Of a stretch of DNA of 64,000 bases, positions 60,111-64,000 are shown in pieces (position 1 is the first letter of the stretch; each line of letters starts with the position of its first letter). The DNA lies in contig NC_029532.1 of NCBI RefSeq assembly GCF_001577835.2, forward strand, positions 4,092,001 to 4,156,000, read 5' to 3'. Origin of the DNA: Coturnix japonica (lineage: Eukaryota > Chordata > Aves > Galliformes > Phasianidae). The notes under the pieces are model-generated. The model worked only from the letters and a program-made list of their open reading frames with translations, made no database searches and was not told the origin of the DNA. The translations under genes and the position numbers were made by a program.

Positions 60111-63100
60111 CTATGTTGGTTTCTCCTGCGTGAGGTTTGTTCCCTCTCTGTGGCATTGGGAGGATGCTTTGTGGAGCCACTCACCTGGTTGTTGGTCGCA
60201 CGCTTTGCATCAAAGCCAACTGGCTGTTGACCTGCATGAAGCACATCCAGGCTGTGCACCCCTGTCAGCCTCTTTCCTTCTGTGTTATGCTGTGTTTGAT
60301 GGCTTTATTTAACCACCCTGCTCCCTCTGCCCCTCCCTCCCGGCCAGGGTTTGGCACCTGGGTGATGTGCCACCAAATTCCTCTTGTAGATCAGAGACTT
60401 TCATGACCAAAAGCTGTTTGAGCCACGTTTCTGAGGCTGAGAACTGGAACCCTTTTACCTTCAGCTGTTTTTCCTGTCCTGCCGTAGGTGCTGACTCAGC
60501 ACTTCCAGCATCACTTTAACTCAGCGGCTTTGTTGGACGTCTGTAGCAAATTATACATGGAGCAGTGGGAGCTGCCATAGCTGTGCTTAGGTTTCTTATC
60601 TTCTTGTGCATGGATGGGAGTGGGGGAATGTCATCTGGGGTCAAACATCTTTACATTCATCTTGGGGTGAGCACAGCGGACGGAGCGCTGCTTTCTCCCC
60701 ATTGAGCAAGCTGGGATTTTCAATGCACTTCTCAGAGCTGGGCTGTGCTGGGCTGCAGTGTCTGGGCTCAAGGGCTGCTCTTTGCTGCTGCTTTGTGTTC
60801 TGCAGGTCACCATCAGCCTTCCCCACCTCCGTCTTTGCAGCCCTCTTTTATAAATGCTGGTGACAGCCGGTAATAAATGAAGTACGAGTTGAGAGGAGCA
60901 GCCTCACGTGTTGGTGGTAGGAATAAAAACCAGAGCTGTGTTGTGGCATCGCTGCTGGATTCACTTCTCATCCGAACCCGAGCCGACGTGCTGGTGGGAG
61001 CCTTCTGCAATGGGTCATGGGGGTCTCGTTGCTTTGAGAAGGACTTTCCTGGCCCAGATGTAGAACAAGTCATTCCCCATGGTCCCAGTTGCACTGGTAC
61101 CAATAAAGGCCATCCAAATCCCTCAACAGAATTCGGGCTCCTTGGTGCTCAGTGCATTGGATCTGGGTCCCGATGTGGGTGGGTTATGGCTGTGCACTGG
61201 GATCCACTGAGCTTAGGGACGGAGTTTGGAGCCTCATCCAGAGCAAAAGGAGCACGCAATGTGCTGCAGCCAGAAGAGCAAACCATCCCAACATTCCTGA
61301 GCATCAATGTGTCCTATCAGGGCCACAGAGCAGCGTGGTGGCTATAAAGAAACCCCAACTAGATCTGAAGATACCAGAGCGTGTTACTTAGTGGACACCC
61401 CATTGGATATGGGGAGGAGCTGATTGCTGCAAGCAGCCATTCCTAAACACCTCGTCCTTTCCCTGCACTCAGACCTTTAGGAACACGACTCCATGTATTA
61501 CATCTCCCCTTTGATAAAACTCCCTTGCAGGAAGGAATAAAACTTACAAAGAGGCCGTTTCAGAGCTGATCAGCTCCCTGTTCGATGGGCTGCAATATGC
61601 TCCTCTAGCAGCAGAGTTTAGTCTTCTCCAAATGACTGTAGAGGATTTGACTGTATCTTGCTGATCCATCCACATTTTAATTTCCTCTGCACGGATACAT
61701 ATTGCAGGATGCTGGAAATCCCCAGGCCCACTGGAGCTGCACGACTGGATGTTTCATCCTGTAACACCAATAAAATGTTAATGCATACTAATAGCGGCAG
61801 CTATAGGGTTTATGGAGCGAGCTTGGGAGCGTCTGATAATTGCTGGGGTATCTCTGACATGGAGAATTTAGGGGTAGGGTCATTGAGTGTTGCACAGGGA
61901 GAGAAAACCCCTCTGGGAGACCCTGAGGGAGTGGAAGGGGGCAAAGGCTGGAGTATGGCATGGAGTGAGGATGGGGAACAGGGTGGGCAAGGGGAGAGAT
62001 GGTGCAGGATGGGGAAGGGATGGGGTCACCATCCATGGAGGTGCTTAAGGGAAGGGCAGAGGTGGTGAGGAATGGAGGGTGGTTGGGCTGGATGGTCCTC
62101 GAGGTCTTTTCCAGCCTTAAGGATTCTATGATTCCATTGTGGAGCTCAGCAATAGGGGGTGTGCGGAGCAGGCAGCCACCTCCACGCGGAGCTTTTCCGT
62201 TCTCATCAGTGTCCACTTCCACGCTGTAAAACCTGGGGAAATGGGTTAAGAAAGCAGCAGTTCACAGGTACAAAAGCTGCTGTGTGGGGAGGAGAAGGGG
62301 GAAGGCACCGCTTTGTTGTGAGATTACAGCAGAAATAAATGAAACTGGGGGAAGATTCATGGACCAAATAGAGGTTGTGCAGAGCACACCCTGGGCTTGG
62401 TCAGTCATCACAGCGGGGCTGTTGGCTTCCCCCCACCTGGGGCCAATAAAGAGCAGGGCTGATGGGAACTGACTTCAGAGATGGCTCCTTGCAGGTGTGG
62501 GGCTGCTCCCTGTGCTCAGCATGGAGGCAGAGGGGAGATAAAAGCTCTCATGTCTCCCCTAGAAGGACTGGGGTGATCCCAGCAGTGCAGCCTCTCAGTG
62601 GGGAGCAGAGGTGAGTGGGGTGTGCTGGGCTTTGAGCTCTGCTTTTGGGGGGGAACAGCTGGGTTGTGTTGTTTCTGTGTTTATGAAGCAGTGACTTGTT
62701 GTTTCACAGACCCCCGGTGGGTTTTGCTGTGTGCTGTAGATCTGTGCGGTGCCATCACAGCCCCTGAGGTGTCAGTGCTTGGAGGTTCTGCTTTGCACTG
62801 TTGGTATTTGTGTGCTGCCAGTGGCTGCTCTGTGCTCAAAGTTGCTGCTGTGCCTTTTGCTCCCTGTGCTGTCTCCTATGTCTCCAATGGTGCCTTTGGT
62901 TGCAGTGCAGCCCCTGTTAACTTCCCAATGTGGGTTTCACTCGAGTGGCATCTTAACCATCAGCTCCATGTGCAGGGCATAGGAAGGCCAAATGTAAGTA
63001 ATTACCACTCAGATGCTAATTACCTGCACTGGGCCCAAACCCAAAGCACCAAACGCTGCTCACAGGAGTTGCTGTCTGGACTGCACAGCCCCTATAGCTC

Positions 63101-64000
63101 TGCTGCTGTTCTCTGCTCACAGCATTGCTCAGACATCTGCTCACACGTGCACATCCCTAAATGTGTTTCTATTCGTCCCTATCTGAGCTGGGTTGGTGTG
63201 ATGGGGGCACCTGGCTCGGGGCTGTGGGTCCTTTGGGTTGAGCAGAGCACAGAGCTGATGGGTGTGCAGTGATGTCCCTATGTGCAGCTGCTGCCCTGGG
63301 CCTGGCAGTGGTTGGGCTGTGGGTTATGGCACTCAGTACAATGTGTGACACCCTACTGAGCACCTGAAAAGTCTAATGAGCCCCCAAACAGCACCGCAGG
63401 GCTCTGCTGAGCTGTAGGACACAGCATGGCCCTGAGTGAATAGGGAATGGATGGGATGTGAGGCCCGTTAGCATCTCTCTGGGAGGGGGGGGTGACCCAT
63501 GACTCCCCAAACTGAGGGGGCTCAGCACAAAACCACAGCCCTTAGTCCTAAGAATAGGATCCTCCTGCATCTTTGATCCATCCCAGCTCCCACCCAGAGC
63601 CCTAAACTACCCCTGCTTGGTCACAGGCTGCGAGGAGATGGGATGCCAAAGGGTTTGGGTTGTCACACTCGTTTGCCCCCAGCCGTGGCTGCGTGGCACC
63701 ATAGGGCAGAACTGGGGGGTGTCAGGGTGGGATGTCCTGGACTTCGGTGTCACACTGAGCTCAGCATCGCACTATGGTGTGGGTTATGGAGGGGTGGAAC
63801 TGTTTGGAGCCCGGAGGTGGGGGGGGGTTACGGCTGTCGGGGTTCAGCCTTCCTGTCACCTCCCTGCCAGCCCGAGCGCTTCTGCCATCATGATTAATTT
63901 ATCAGGTGCTTATGAATATGCAGATGAGGTGCCGGTTTCCAGGCTCTGCTTTCAGGAGAGGCTGTGATGGGTTTTCTGCTGCTGCCGCCTCTTCAGCACA
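60111..64000. other. Intergenic region downstream of PTPA
   Basis: No gene recognised. It contains a sense CR1 tail (62028-62135) and AT-rich blocks at about 61520-61850 and 63880-63945 with homeodomain- and POU-like sites. Open frames such as 62598-63272 are rich in Trp and Cys and look like GC-driven chance. Confidence 0.6.
62028..62135 (+). mobile_element. CR1 LINE 3' end
   Basis: Runs ccatggaggtgcttaaggga, ggttgggctggatggtcctc, gaggtcttttccagccttaa and ends ggattctatgattcc, the characteristic sense CR1 3' end. About 105 bp, 5'-truncated. Confidence 0.88.

Noticed and set aside
62598-63272. 224-codon open frame, plus strand
   Set aside because: Trp/Cys-rich translation with no domain, no splice context and GC-rich background; most likely chance.
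1-64000. tRNA, rRNA, microRNA, CRISPR, retroviral or DNA-transposon content
   Set aside because: I saw no convincing signature by eye. Apart from CR1 tails and simple repeats no mobile element could be supported; a covariance-model scan would be needed for small RNAs.

Overview
The window is vertebrate nuclear DNA, almost certainly from a bird and probably a chicken-like galliform. It holds four conserved spliced genes with compact introns, CpG-island promoters and scattered CR1 LINE tails, which are the typical avian repeat. The gene order MIGA2 - DOLPP1 - CRAT - PTPA is the order I recall for human 9q34.11, and for chicken chromosome 17. Species and chromosome are inference.

Layout. 1-2301: last four coding exons of MIGA2 (+), whose 5' part lies outside the window, followed by a likely long 3' UTR. 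2302-7400: intergenic, with a possible unrecognised minus-strand exon set near 6.6-7.0 kb. 7440-8250: CpG-island promoter with ten CCAAT boxes, then DOLPP1 (+), eight exons, 7894-19602. 19603-25609: tail-to-tail interval between DOLPP1 and CRAT, holding a protein-like minus-strand terminal exon that I cannot name (22701-22940). 25610-37160: CRAT (-), fourteen coding exons. 37020-37480: CpG-island bidirectional promoter shared by CRAT and PTPA. 37458-57823: PTPA (+), ten exons. 57824-64000: PTPA 3' UTR and intergenic DNA with a CR1 tail and AT-rich blocks that look like regulatory elements.

I rebuilt the exons by hand from splice sites and reading phase. DOLPP1 comes to 238 codons, CRAT to 626 and PTPA to 321. 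I recall 238, 626 and 323 for the human proteins, so the models are probably complete. The genes are not an operon. Three of the four products work on mitochondria, ER or lipid metabolism: mitochondrial-surface lipid handling (MIGA2), ER dolichol recycling (DOLPP1) and acyl-carnitine exchange (CRAT). PTPA activates PP2A. The most interesting open items are the CCAAT-box array, an alternative CRAT 5' exon that would swap the mitochondrial leader, and the two unnamed minus-strand coding candidates.
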